Shown: piece by piece, positions 1 through 8,910 of the stretch
How the letters are laid out: each line of letters begins with the position of its first letter
Numbering within the stretch: the first letter of the stretch is position 1
NCBI GenBank assembly: GCA_046545575.1
Contig: JBKGZM010000004.1
Location: 1-64,000 of the forward strand
DNA length: 64,000 bases
DNA from: JAGXOF01 sp046545575
GTDB taxonomy: Bacteria > Chloroflexota > Dehalococcoidia > SZUA-161 > SpSt-899
Direction of reading: 5' to 3'
The notes under the pieces: generated by a model
The model's input: the letters and a program-made list of their open reading frames with translations, nothing else
What the model was told of the DNA's origin: nothing
Databases searched by the model: none
Position numbers and translations under genes: made by a program

Positions 1-67
1 CGTATTCTTTGTACTCCTCGTCGGTCACATTCTCCGCCAGATTGTAGAGGATAATCTCCTTTGCCAT
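1..67 (-). CDS. N-terminus of a small unidentified protein (cut by window edge)
   Basis: Only the first 22 codons are present. The protein starts MAKEIILYNL and continues with an acidic stretch (ENVTDEEYKEY). The ATG at 67 is preceded by a clear Shine-Dalgarno (GGAAAGGAGT, 5-6 bases before the ATG), so the start is well supported. The beginning resembles small ferredoxin-fold (EthD/RedY-like) proteins, but too little is visible to assign it. It is divergent from the gene at 278; the 210 bases between them hold a short inverted repeat (CACTAC..GTAGTG near 188-209) and a TATAAT-like hexamer near 232. Confidence 0.55.
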   Translation of the reverse strand, partial: MAKEIILYNLAENVTDEEYKEY

Positions 68-277
68 GTTATCACTCCTTTCCTACTTTTTAGTCTTGCA
101 AGATGATGTGCAATTTGCCCAAAGGATACCACACGCGATTGGGTTTTGCAATATCCCAATTTGGTCAATTAGCTGGATAATTTGGCACTACATCTCCTCA
201 AGTAGTGTTACATCATGGCGTCTGATATAATTGCACCACGGATCATTATTACAGGCCTATTCGCGAGCAGATAGACA

Positions 278-766
278 ATGGACAAGTTTAGACGCAGAAC
301 CTACACAGGGCTCAGTGAAATAATCGCTGATATGCATGCCACTATGTCACGGTTCAGGGAAATACGGCCTCTGATGCGCGGGGAAACCATCGATCCAGCC
401 TTCCGTGAGCGCTTGATGCTGACCGTTACAGAGGTAAATGGTTGTCGATACTGCTCCTACGCCCATGCCCGCCAGGCTCTGGATAAAGGAGTTTCGCAAG
501 AAGAGATAGAGTCGCTGGGGAAAGGCATGTTCAATGGAAGTCCGGATGGAGAGATACCAGCATTGCTATACGCACAGCACTGGGCCGAGACAAACGGGCA
601 ACCTGACACAGAGGCCAGGGAGCGAATGATAGAACAGTATGGGGCCAACACCACCGACAATGTAGAACTTGCACTACGGATGATCCGCATTGGCAACCTT
701 TGGGGAAACACTTTCGATTATATCCTTTACCGGCTCTCGTTCGGGCGGTGGAACCCCGATAAGTAA
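278..766 (+). CDS. Carboxymuconolactone decarboxylase (AhpD-like) family protein
   Basis: 162 aa. The central part, roughly residues 45-65, carries the AhpD-type redox motif in EVNGCRYCSYAHARQAL: a CxxC pair followed by the conserved His three residues later. Members of this family act as alkylhydroperoxidase-like disulfide reductases or as decarboxylases, so the substrate cannot be read from sequence. In an anaerobe a peroxide-detoxification role is the usual inference. The ATG at 278 has no strong ribosome site, but the family's N-terminal helix begins soon after it. The gene stands alone, about 100 bases before cobU on the same strand. Confidence 0.85.
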   Translation: MDKFRRRTYTGLSEIIADMHATMSRFREIRPLMRGETIDPAFRERLMLTVTEVNGCRYCSYAHARQALDKGVSQEEIESLGKGMFNGSPDGEIPALLYAQHWAETNGQPDTEARERMIEQYGANTTDNVELALRMIRIGNLWGNTFDYILYRLSFGRWNPDK

Positions 767-872
767 GTAGCCCACAGCAACGCTACAGTTGATCAGGTTG
801 TAATTACAGATCTGAATTGCGTACAATACCAACAGAACGCTAGTAACATCATTCCGCGTCCAAGTTACAAAA

Positions 873-1394
873 ATGAGCAGTGAATTCATTCTCATTCTGG
901 GTGGTGCCCGGAGCGGCAAAAGCACTTTCGCTCAGACTCTGGCAAGCGATCTAGGGGAACAGGTCCTTTTCGTAGCCACCGCAGAGCCACTGGATGAGGA
1001 TATGACAGAGCGAATCAACGACCACAAACGCCTCCGCCCCAAACACTGGCGTACTCTGGAAGTAAGCCATAATGTAGCTCAAGAATTACCGGAGCATCTC
1101 CCCAACGTCGAGGTAGTGCTCCTCGACTGCATTACACTTCTGGTTTCCAACCTGGTAGTTTCCGGCAATGGAGAAAATGTCCTCAAAGAGATAGAGGAAC
1201 TGGTCCAATGCCTAGATGGTTGGGGAAGCACGTTCATCGCTATCTCCAACGAGGTAGGACTGGGGATTGTTCCCGGGGATAAGCTATCCAGAGACTATAG
1301 GGACCTTTTGGGCAAGGTAAACCAACTTCTGGCCAAGCACGCGAGCCAGGTTTATGTCATGGCCGCCGGCATACCTGTAAAGGTCAAGGGATAA
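873..1394 (+). CDS. cobU: Adenosylcobinamide kinase / adenosylcobinamide-phosphate guanylyltransferase
   Basis: 173 aa, the normal length for CobU. The N-terminus carries the P-loop (LGGARSGKS, residues 8-16), then the VATAEPLDEDM segment, the conserved RxxHWRTLE-type region (RPKHWRTLE) and ISNEVGLGIVP. CobU phosphorylates adenosylcobinamide and transfers GMP to it, in assembly of the lower (nucleotide) loop of cobalamin. That fits an organism that depends on corrinoid enzymes and salvages cobinamide. No other cob gene is adjacent and no cobalamin-riboswitch core is visible in the 106 bases upstream. Confidence 0.93.
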   Translation: MSSEFILILGGARSGKSTFAQTLASDLGEQVLFVATAEPLDEDMTERINDHKRLRPKHWRTLEVSHNVAQELPEHLPNVEVVLLDCITLLVSNLVVSGNGENVLKEIEELVQCLDGWGSTFIAISNEVGLGIVPGDKLSRDYRDLLGKVNQLLAKHASQVYVMAAGIPVKVKG

Positions 1395-1487
1395 GACAAC
1401 GCAATATTAGCCCTGGCGGTCTTGACCTGGATGTTCAAACAAGATAATCTAGGAAAGGTTTTACCACCTGAACACTTGAAGCCATAA

Positions 1488-2750
1488 ATGGAACTGAGTA
1501 TATACTATAAATTCATCCTGACGTTCGCTCTGGTTCTAATCGCGGCCAGAATCATGGGCGAAGTGTTTGAGCGTTATCTCAAGCAACCCCCTGTTTTAGG
1601 CGAACTCATAGCCGGCATTATCATCGGCCCCTTTGCTCTCGGAGCTTTCGTTAATGATCCCGTCATACTAAATTTTGCCACCATCAGCGCATTCGGGGTC
1701 GAGCATTTCAACGTAATGGAAGTAATCTCAGAGATAGCTGTCGTCGTCTTGCTGTTTGTAGCAGGGGCGGAAACGGATGTCAATGCATTTATGCGACAAG
1801 GATTAACAGGGGCGCTGGTAGCTCTCGGCGGAGTCATATTCCCCTTCGTCTTCGGGTATGTTATCACTTGGATTCTCTATCCCGAAAAAGGTCTTTCAGG
1901 ATGGCTCTTCATGGGAGCAGTCCTAACGGCAACAAGCATTGGAATCACCGTCCGCATTTTAATGGAGATGGGCAAGCTACAGACTAAAGAAGGAACGACC
2001 ATCCTCGTTGGCGCTGTTATCGATGACATAATCGGCATTGTTATCCTCTCAGTGGTGGTATCGATAAACGGCATGCTACAGTCAGGAGAGAGCATCAGCG
2101 GTGGCGCGATCGCCTTTGATGCCATAAAGATCGCGGTCATCGGCTTTGCCGTATGGTTTGCACTCCTTATGATAGGTGTCAAATTTCACAGATATATCTC
2201 CCGCTTCATTCTAGGTCCGTTCAAGAGATCCGGTACAGCTCCTATATTTGCGCTTATATTTGGCTTTCTCATCGCCTGGGCAGTGACCAAGGTCAATCTG
2301 CATCCTGTGGTGGGGGCATATGTAGCAGGACTGATGTTCAGCGCATGCGCGGAGAGGGAAGAGATAATCGAGAGGACAAGGCCAATAATGATGTTCATAT
2401 CTCCTTTTTTCTTCGTTTACTGCGGAATGCAGGTTGACGTTCCCGCACTCCTTCCGGGAATTGGCATTGCTCTTCTCTTGTTCGTGGCAGCGATAATCGG
2501 TAAATTGGTAGGATGCTACATACCTGCAAAGCTTCAAGGTAAGCTCTCCAACAACAGTGCCTTAATAACCGGAATTGGGATGGTCCCCCGAGGAGAGGTA
2601 GGGCTTATCGTGGCCAGCGTGGGGCTTTTGTCCGGAGCAATAGGTCAAACACTCTATGGCGCTGCTGTGTTCGTAAGTCTTATGACAACGCTCGTTGTAC
2701 CGGCCATGCTCAAACCCCTCCTCAAGAGAATGCCATCTGGAAAGACTTAA
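1488..2750 (+). CDS. Cation:proton antiporter, CPA2 family
   Basis: 420 aa and strongly hydrophobic, with about 12 predicted membrane segments: a Na+/H+ or K+/H+ exchanger-type integral membrane protein. Visible family signatures include QPPVLGELIAGIIIGPF after the first helix, LLFVAGAETD, the discontinuous-helix region LTATSIGITVRIL and VIDDIIGIV with the paired acidic residues expected in the ion path. There is no C-terminal RCK/TrkA-N domain, so the protein ends with the membrane domain. It lies 20 bases upstream of folP and could share a transcript with it. The transported ion cannot be decided. Confidence 0.88.
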   Translation: MELSIYYKFILTFALVLIAARIMGEVFERYLKQPPVLGELIAGIIIGPFALGAFVNDPVILNFATISAFGVEHFNVMEVISEIAVVVLLFVAGAETDVNAFMRQGLTGALVALGGVIFPFVFGYVITWILYPEKGLSGWLFMGAVLTATSIGITVRILMEMGKLQTKEGTTILVGAVIDDIIGIVILSVVVSINGMLQSGESISGGAIAFDAIKIAVIGFAVWFALLMIGVKFHRYISRFILGPFKRSGTAPIFALIFGFLIAWAVTKVNLHPVVGAYVAGLMFSACAEREEIIERTRPIMMFISPFFFVYCGMQVDVPALLPGIGIALLLFVAAIIGKLVGCYIPAKLQGKLSNNSALITGIGMVPRGEVGLIVASVGLLSGAIGQTLYGAAVFVSLMTTLVVPAMLKPLLKRMPSGKT

Positions 2751-2770
2751 TTTTGAACTTTTAGCCAGTC

Positions 2771-3595
2771 ATGATGAATACATCACCAAGACCTCTCAAT
2801 ATCGTTGGCATTCTTAACGTCACTGCAGACTCCTTCTCCGACGGCAAGCGATACCTGGATACCCAGCACGCCATTGAGCAGGGACTTAAACTGGCCGCTG
2901 ATGGTGCAGACATCATAGACATCGGTGCTGAGGCAACCAGCGTGAACAGCGAGAAGATAACAGTTGAGGAAGAGATAAAGCGACTTACCCCTGTCATACA
3001 GGCATTAAAGGAACAAGACATTAGGATATCCGCCGACACGTATAAGCCCGAGGTGATGAAACAAGCCATCTCACTCGGGGTTGATATGATAAACGATGTG
3101 AACGGACTGACAGACGAGGAAGCGATTAAAGTGGTAAAAGAAGCCGATATCCCTGTGGTTATCATGTTCAACCGCAACCCGGATGTTCGTGCGAGAGCAA
3201 CATCCCGGGACCACACCACTGTCATGGACGAGATGGAGAACTTCTTTTCCAACCGGCTTAAGGCCTTGCACGAGGCCGGCATACCGGATGATAATATAAT
3301 TATCGATCCTGGCATGGGACTGTTCATTGGCGGGGCAAAGTCCAGCCTGATGGCCCTTCGCCATATCGAAAATCTCAAGAAGTTTGACAGGGATATCTAC
3401 GTCTCGGTGTCACGAAAGTCGGTGATCGGGGAGGTTCTCAACCAGCCCGTGGAGTCGAGAGGAATTGGCACACTTGCAGCGGAGATCTGGGCGTACCTGC
3501 ACGGAGTGAGCTACATCCGAACTCATGAACCGGGTCCGCTGAGACAATCCGTTACAATGATTCAGGCTATTGAGGGAATTGAGGAATATTCATAA
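2771..3595 (+). CDS. folP: Dihydropteroate synthase
   Basis: 274 aa. This is a pterin-binding TIM-barrel enzyme that condenses dihydropterin pyrophosphate with p-aminobenzoate in folate synthesis. Motifs are in order: GILNVTADSFSDG, DIGAEATS, ISADTYK, INDVNG, the FNRN loop, DPGMG, SVSRKS and the C-terminal RTHEPG. The usual NVTPDSFSDG has Ala in place of Pro, and the GAEST motif reads GAEATS, so the pABA-side loops are somewhat divergent but the catalytic residues are kept. The start at 2771 could be the first or second of two adjacent ATG codons. A hairpin follows the stop. Confidence 0.9.
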   Translation: MMNTSPRPLNIVGILNVTADSFSDGKRYLDTQHAIEQGLKLAADGADIIDIGAEATSVNSEKITVEEEIKRLTPVIQALKEQDIRISADTYKPEVMKQAISLGVDMINDVNGLTDEEAIKVVKEADIPVVIMFNRNPDVRARATSRDHTTVMDEMENFFSNRLKALHEAGIPDDNIIIDPGMGLFIGGAKSSLMALRHIENLKKFDRDIYVSVSRKSVIGEVLNQPVESRGIGTLAAEIWAYLHGVSYIRTHEPGPLRQSVTMIQAIEGIEEYS

Positions 3596-3605
3596 CCCCC
3601 TTTAT

Positions 3606-3624
3606 CCCCCTTATCTTAAGGGGG
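3606..3624. repeat. Short inverted repeat after folP
   Basis: CCCCCTTA-TCT-TAAGGGGG forms an 8-bp perfect stem immediately after folP. It is not followed by a T-tract, so it is either a weak terminator or a member of the G/C-run inverted repeats scattered in this window (compare 9866-9909). The remaining roughly 130 bases before pheT show only a small hairpin (TGAAAA..TTTTCA). Confidence 0.55.
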
Positions 3625-3758
3625 AAAGTACTGAAAACTGGACTATTTTCAATTGGGTTGCTCTCATTCGGGGTTGATATCATCGCCGTAGCGAGGAGAT
3701 AATACAACTCAGTGATGGGAAGTAGGAAAAAGTATATGGGGTCTATTGAGGAGATTAA

Positions 3759-6161
3759 ATGAAGGTTTCACTGAAGTGGCTTAAAGATTACGTCGACGTA
3801 AACATACCGGTGGATGATCTGGCGTATAAGCTCACCATGGCCGGACTGGAGGTCGATGAGGTCGAGACAATTGGCGCCGGGTGGGAGAACATTCTTGTCG
3901 GTGAGGTGCTCGGACTGGACAAGCATCCAAACGCGGATAAACTTCAGCTTGCCACCGTTGATCTGGGCCAGGAGCAGTGGACAGTGATCTGCGGGGCTCC
4001 CAACATCGCGCCAGGGCAAAAGATAGCCTATGCCAAAGTAGGAGCTAGGCTCTATGACGGGCACACCGGCGAACTCATGAAACTCAAACCGGCCAAGATA
4101 CGTGGCGTGCGCTCGGAGGGTATGGTCTGCTCCGAGAAGGAACTGGGCATCTCCGAGAACCATGAAGGGATACTGGTCCTGCCCGGCGATGCTCCGACCG
4201 GAAAGCCCCTTGCTGATTATATGGGAGACACAGTTCTCAATGTAAGTGTAACACCCAACAGGCCCGACTGCCTTAGCATGATCGGCATCGCACGTGAAGT
4301 GGCTGCCCTCACAGGGTCCGATTTGCATCTGCCCGAGGCTCAATATCGGGAACAGGATGTCTCAACGGAGGACATGATCTCGATCGAGATCGTCGATCCG
4401 GACCTCTGTCCGCGGTATTCCGCTGGCATCATCCAGGACGTTAAAATTGCCCCGTCTCCGCAATGGATGCAGGAACGCCTTCTGGCGGCGGGGCAGCGTC
4501 CGATCAGCAACATCGTGGATGTGACCAATTTCGTGATGCTGGAATACGGGCAGCCCCTGCATGCGTTTGATTACGAAGGGGTCAAGGAGAGAAAGATAAT
4601 CGTCCGGCGCGCGCGAGATGATGAGAAGCTCGTTACGCTGGATGGCCAGGACCGTCAACTCAACAGGGATACGCTGGTAATCGCCGACGAGGAATACCCC
4701 GTCGCGCTGGCGGGGGTGATGGGAGGGACGGAAAGCGAGATCACGGAAAGGACTACTACGATTCTTCTGGAATCGGCCAATTTCAATAATGTGAACATAC
4801 GCCGTACGTCATTCAGACTTGGACTTGCGAGCGAAGCTTCCTCTCGTTTTGACAAAGGTATCAGTCCCAACCTTACGATACCCGCCTTACAACGCGCCCT
4901 CGATCTCATGGCCCGATTCGGCGGGGGAAAAATAGCCAGGGGAATCGTCGATGCGTACCCGGGACGCCCTGCCCAAAAGGAGCCTGTTCTGCTCTCCGCA
5001 CAGCGGGCAAAGCAGGTGTTGGGTGTCGACTTCGGGATCGAGAGGATCAAGGAAGCCCTCGAATCCCTGGGGTTCACCTGTGAGCACACCAGCGATTCAG
5101 AGCTATCCGTTTGGCCGCCTTACTGGCGTACGGATATCAGGCTCGCTGATGACCTGGTCGAAGAGGTGGCGCGCATCATAGGCTATGACCAGATTCCCAC
5201 GACCATGCTCAGCGCAGAGGTGCCCCACCACGAGCCAACCCCGCTTCGTTTTCTGCGAGAACAGATACAGGACATCCTGTCAGGCTGTGGAATGCAGGAG
5301 GTTATCAATTACTCTTTGACCAGCCGGGATATACTGGAAAAGACAAGATATCAGGGGGAGTCCGGTGAACCGCTGCGGGTTGCCAATCCGCTGAGTCGTG
5401 AGCAAGAATTACTGCGCATCGACCTGCGTGGAGGATTGTTAAAGGTCTTTGCCAATGCCGAAAGACATCAAGATCATGGCGTTATGCTCTTCGAAGTTGG
5501 GAAGGTCTATTTGCCTCGAGAGGGGGATTTGCCATATGAGAGAGAGACTCTCGGAGGGATACTGGGCGGCCCTCGATTTGGAAGGTCTTGGTTGGGAGAA
5601 GAAGGCGCTCTAGACTTCTACTACGCCAAGGGCATACTGGACACGTTGTTCGAACGCCTGGGCGCGGAAGCCAGGTTCGAGCCATCCGATGACCCCATTC
5701 TACTGCCCGGTCGCACGGCCAGCATTTCCGTCAACGGGGAAAATGTAGGCGTTATCGGCGAACTCCACCCCGATATAGCCGCTGAGTTCGATATCTCATC
5801 TGAGCCGGTGTGTTTCTTCGAGCTCGATGTGGACAAGTTACTTCCATTTGCGGAGCGCACCAAAGGGTTCCAGGCACTGCCGAGGTTTCCCACCAACGAC
5901 CGGGACCTGGCCCTGTTGGTGGCTACCGATGTACCTGCACAACGGATTCTGGACATCATTTACGGGTATTCTCAGGTAAAGAGCGCTACCGTGTTCGATG
6001 TCTACACGGGCGAACAGGTTCCGAAGGGGAAAAAGTCGCTGGCCTTCTCCATCCGGTACTATTCCCCTGAGCATACCCTGACTGACGAAGAGGTGGACAA
6101 GATGCAGGAGCGGATTCTGGCGGAGATTAAAAAGGAAGTTGGGGCAGAGATTCGTCAGTAA
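3759..6161 (+). CDS. pheT: Phenylalanyl-tRNA synthetase beta subunit
   Basis: 800 aa, full length for the bacterial beta chain. Order: an N-terminal tRNA-binding OB fold (about 40-150, with the LDKHPNADKLQLATVD signature), the B3/B4 editing region (about 200-400), the B5 domain, the catalytic-like core (LRFLREQIQDILSGCGMQEVINYS) and the C-terminal ferredoxin-fold anticodon-binding domain starting around LPRFPTNDRDLALLV. The subunit pairs with PheS to charge tRNA-Phe. The ATG at 3759 is preceded by GAGGAGATTAA. Notably pheS is not upstream; the neighbour is folP and no pheS lies anywhere in the window. Confidence 0.97.
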   Translation: MKVSLKWLKDYVDVNIPVDDLAYKLTMAGLEVDEVETIGAGWENILVGEVLGLDKHPNADKLQLATVDLGQEQWTVICGAPNIAPGQKIAYAKVGARLYDGHTGELMKLKPAKIRGVRSEGMVCSEKELGISENHEGILVLPGDAPTGKPLADYMGDTVLNVSVTPNRPDCLSMIGIAREVAALTGSDLHLPEAQYREQDVSTEDMISIEIVDPDLCPRYSAGIIQDVKIAPSPQWMQERLLAAGQRPISNIVDVTNFVMLEYGQPLHAFDYEGVKERKIIVRRARDDEKLVTLDGQDRQLNRDTLVIADEEYPVALAGVMGGTESEITERTTTILLESANFNNVNIRRTSFRLGLASEASSRFDKGISPNLTIPALQRALDLMARFGGGKIARGIVDAYPGRPAQKEPVLLSAQRAKQVLGVDFGIERIKEALESLGFTCEHTSDSELSVWPPYWRTDIRLADDLVEEVARIIGYDQIPTTMLSAEVPHHEPTPLRFLREQIQDILSGCGMQEVINYSLTSRDILEKTRYQGESGEPLRVANPLSREQELLRIDLRGGLLKVFANAERHQDHGVMLFEVGKVYLPREGDLPYERETLGGILGGPRFGRSWLGEEGALDFYYAKGILDTLFERLGAEARFEPSDDPILLPGRTASISVNGENVGVIGELHPDIAAEFDISSEPVCFFELDVDKLLPFAERTKGFQALPRFPTNDRDLALLVATDVPAQRILDIIYGYSQVKSATVFDVYTGEQVPKGKKSLAFSIRYYSPEHTLTDEEVDKMQERILAEIKKEVGAEIRQ

Positions 6162-6176
6162 ATCTGATTTTGACTG

Positions 6177-6611
6177 TTAGTCCCGTGACTGCAGTTTCTC
6201 CAGCCGGCGAGCATGCCTTCCGCCTGTAAACTGAAAGCTGAAGTAGGTTGCGACGATATCTCGCGCAACCCCCTCCCCCACCACCCCACCCCCCAGACAC
6301 AGCACGTTGGCGTCGTTGTGCTCACGCGCCCGACGCGCGCTGAACGTGTCGTGGCAAATCGCAGCCCTGACCCCTGAGATCCTGTTGGCCGCAATGCTCA
6401 TCCCTATTCCGTTACTACAGATCAGGATGCCCTGCTGGAACCGTCCGGCCACCACTGCGTCGGCCAGGGGAAAGGCGATATCCGGGTAGTCAACGGAGTC
6501 CGTGTTAAAACACCCGAAATCCTCATATGTGTGCCCCAGCTCAGCCAGCACCCCCTTAACTACCTGCTTCATATTGAATCCCGCATGGTCGCTGCCGATA
6601 GCGATATGCAT
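6177..6611 (-). CDS. rpiB: Ribose-5-phosphate isomerase B (RpiB/LacAB family)
   Basis: 144 aa. N-terminal MHIAIGSDHAGFNMK is the family's phosphate/ring-opening motif and ILICSNGIGMSIAANR is the catalytic loop with the conserved Cys. In E. coli RpiB this loop reads CGTGIG; here the Thr is replaced by Asn (CSNGIG), so the active-site loop is atypical although the remaining HDTFSARRAREHNDANVLCLG segment is normal. The enzyme interconverts ribose-5-P and ribulose-5-P. It is transcribed behind tsaC (24-base gap) and converges on pheT with a 15-base gap. Confidence 0.93.
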   Translation of the reverse strand: MHIAIGSDHAGFNMKQVVKGVLAELGHTYEDFGCFNTDSVDYPDIAFPLADAVVAGRFQQGILICSNGIGMSIAANRISGVRAAICHDTFSARRAREHNDANVLCLGGGVVGEGVARDIVATYFSFQFTGGRHARRLEKLQSRD

Positions 6612-6635
6612 CCAGTCACCTCCGCTTCTTTGCCT

Positions 6636-7223
6636 CTATGCCTTTTCGATCTGCTTCATGCTGATAGCCCCTTCCCTCAACACTACAGGGTAAAGGTCCG
6701 TCACGTCAACCACAGTCGACTCCACCCCTCCCGAGCACCTCCCACCGTCCAGAATGAAATCAACCTCGTTGCCAACCTGCTGCCGCACATCTTCAGCGGT
6801 AACCGGACTGGGCATGCCTGACAGGTTAGCGCTCGTTCCCACAATAGGCTTCCCAACTCCCTGAATAAGGGAAATCGTAAGCTGGTGATCGGGAATACGC
6901 ACGGCTATTTTGTCATCCTCTCCGGCCAGCCACCGCGGCGCCCCTTCTGCCCTCTTCATGACCAGCGTGAGAGCTCCCGGGAGGAAACGCTCAATCAAGT
7001 GGTGAGCCAGTTCAGTTATCTCGCCTACCTGCTGAAGCTCTGTTGTCTCAGCCACCAGGAGCGGGAGGGGTTGATGGGAGGGGCGCTGCTTTATCCGGTA
7101 GATCCTCTCCACAGCAAGCTTGTTAAAGGCCTCTGCTCCGACACCGTAGACTGTATCCGTAGGGTAAGCTACCACGCCCCCGTCTCGTAAAATCTGAATG
7201 GCTCTCTGTAGTTCCAGTGTCAT
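6636..7223 (-). CDS. tsaC: L-threonylcarbamoyladenylate synthase (Sua5/YrdC/TsaC)
   Basis: 195 aa when started at the ATG at 7223 (MTLELQRAIQIL); an upstream in-frame extension exists but runs into low-complexity intergenic sequence and is unlikely to be translated. YrdC-domain signatures are visible: GGVVAYPTDTVYGVGAEAFN, KQRPSHQPLPLLV, PGALTLVM, VAVRIPDH-type (IAVRIPDHQ) and PIVGTSANLSG. It makes threonylcarbamoyl-AMP for t6A37 modification of ANN-decoding tRNAs. There is no C-terminal Sua5 domain, so this is the short TsaC form. It is divergent from guaA. Confidence 0.93.
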   Translation of the reverse strand: MTLELQRAIQILRDGGVVAYPTDTVYGVGAEAFNKLAVERIYRIKQRPSHQPLPLLVAETTELQQVGEITELAHHLIERFLPGALTLVMKRAEGAPRWLAGEDDKIAVRIPDHQLTISLIQGVGKPIVGTSANLSGMPSPVTAEDVRQQVGNEVDFILDGGRCSGGVESTVVDVTDLYPVVLREGAISMKQIEKA

Positions 7224-7329
7224 AGCTAAACATGAGAGAAGTGTTGTGGCAACTTGACTACAGTATATCACAATGATAAGCTGGAATCGACTCCCTCGCT
7301 TCGCTCGGGACAGACTTAGGGGACGCACA

Positions 7330-8898
7330 GTGTATTCCAAGCAAAGCAAAGGTAAACCTACCGAAAAATCAGCCGTGGTCATTGACTTTGGATCACAATA
7401 CAGCTGGCTGATTGCCCGCCGCGTCCGCGAATGCGGAGTCTACTCCGAGGTTGTCTCGTACGATGCCCCCTGGGAAAAGGTACAAAAGCTAAACCCGGTG
7501 TGTTTTATCCTCTCTGGAGGCCCTGGCAGCGTCTATGATAAAGGGGCACCACTGGCTCCCAACTACGTTTTCGAGAGCGGACTCCCCGTTCTCGGCATAT
7601 GTTACGGGCTGCAAGCAACCGCATATCAGCTTGGCGGGCAGGTCGCCCTGGCGGAAAAGCACGAATACGGCCTGGCTATGCTCTACAAAAACGACACGGA
7701 TGTGCCCCTGTTTGATGGCCTATCCGATGCAATACCGGTATGGATGAGCCATGGGGATCAGCTTATTGAAATGCCACCCGGATTCCACAATATTGGATAT
7801 ACTGAAAATTCCCCGCTGGCCGCCATCGCAAACGATAATAAGATTATCGGTATACAGTTCCATCCCGAGGTCGTGCATACCCCGCAGGGCAAGGATATCC
7901 TGGCCAACTTCCTCTTCAGGATCTGTCGGGCCGAAGGGACATGGACCCCCCAGGATTTCGTCAAACAGCAAATCACCCGCATAAGAAAGAAGGTTGGAAA
8001 AGGGAAAGTGGTCTGTGCGCTTTCAGGTGGGGTTGATTCCTCTGTTGTTGCCACTTTGGTACATAGAGCTATCGGCGACCAGTTAACGGCGATTTTCGTG
8101 AACAACGGCCTTCTTCGCCGGGAGGAGATTGAGCGCTCACTCAGGACATTCCGCAATAACCTCAAGATGAACGTCCACTACGTCGACGCCACCGACAGGT
8201 TTCTGGAAACGCTGAGCGGAGTTATCGACCCCGAGGAAAAGCGCCGCAAAATCGGCAATGAGTTCATAAAGGTTTTCGAGGAGGAAGCGAACACCATTGG
8301 AGAGGTTGATTTCCTGGCCCAGGGGACCCTCTACCCCGATGTCATAGAGAGCACAGCTACCGTAAGCAGGTCATCATCGACGATAAAAACGCATCACAAT
8401 GTAGGTGGCTTGCCTGAAGCCATGAACCTCAAACTTATTGAGCCGCTTCGGTACCTGTTCAAGGACGAAGTCAGGCAGGTAGGGACTACTCTCGGCCTTC
8501 CCGAGGAAATGGTCTGGCGGCAGCCATTCCCGGGGCCCGGACTGGCCATTCGGGTAATCGGCGAGGTCACAAAGGAACGACTGGAGACCCTGCGCGCCGC
8601 CGACTGGATAGTGATGAACGAGATAAAGAAGGCGAAGCTCTACAGGCAGTTGTGGCAGAGCTTCGCCGTTCTGACACCGCTTAGAAGCGTGGGGGTAATG
8701 GGAGACTACCGGACATACAAGCACGCAATAGCCATCCGGGCAGTTACTTCCGAGGACGCAATGACCGCTGACTGGGCACGCTTGCCCTACGATTTGCTGG
8801 CCCACATCTCCAATCGTATCGTCAACGAAGTCGAGGGCGTGAATCGAGTTGTGTATGATATCTCCTCCAAGCCGCCAGCTACAATTGAGTGGGAATGA
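7330..8898 (+). CDS. guaA: GMP synthase (glutamine-hydrolysing)
   Basis: 522 aa from the GTG at 7330, which has an AGGGG ribosome site 7-8 bases before it and gives the usual family length. An in-frame ATG at 7273 would add 19 residues encoded by a repeat-like sequence (CTCCCTCGCTTCGCTCGG), so I prefer the later start. The N-terminal class I amidotransferase domain has GICYG (nucleophile Cys) and FHPEVVHT; the ATP pyrophosphatase domain has the PP-loop LSGGVDSSVV; the dimerisation domain ends with PPATIEWE. It converts XMP to GMP and is followed 12 bases later by a lipoprotein gene. Confidence 0.96.
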   Translation: MYSKQSKGKPTEKSAVVIDFGSQYSWLIARRVRECGVYSEVVSYDAPWEKVQKLNPVCFILSGGPGSVYDKGAPLAPNYVFESGLPVLGICYGLQATAYQLGGQVALAEKHEYGLAMLYKNDTDVPLFDGLSDAIPVWMSHGDQLIEMPPGFHNIGYTENSPLAAIANDNKIIGIQFHPEVVHTPQGKDILANFLFRICRAEGTWTPQDFVKQQITRIRKKVGKGKVVCALSGGVDSSVVATLVHRAIGDQLTAIFVNNGLLRREEIERSLRTFRNNLKMNVHYVDATDRFLETLSGVIDPEEKRRKIGNEFIKVFEEEANTIGEVDFLAQGTLYPDVIESTATVSRSSSTIKTHHNVGGLPEAMNLKLIEPLRYLFKDEVRQVGTTLGLPEEMVWRQPFPGPGLAIRVIGEVTKERLETLRAADWIVMNEIKKAKLYRQLWQSFAVLTPLRSVGVMGDYRTYKHAIAIRAVTSEDAMTADWARLPYDLLAHISNRIVNEVEGVNRVVYDISSKPPATIEWE

Positions 8899-8910
8899 TA
8901 GGGGGTAAAT

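Noticed and set aside
3596..3758. T-box leader before pheT
   Set aside because: No T-box core sequence and no antiterminator/terminator pair with a T-run.
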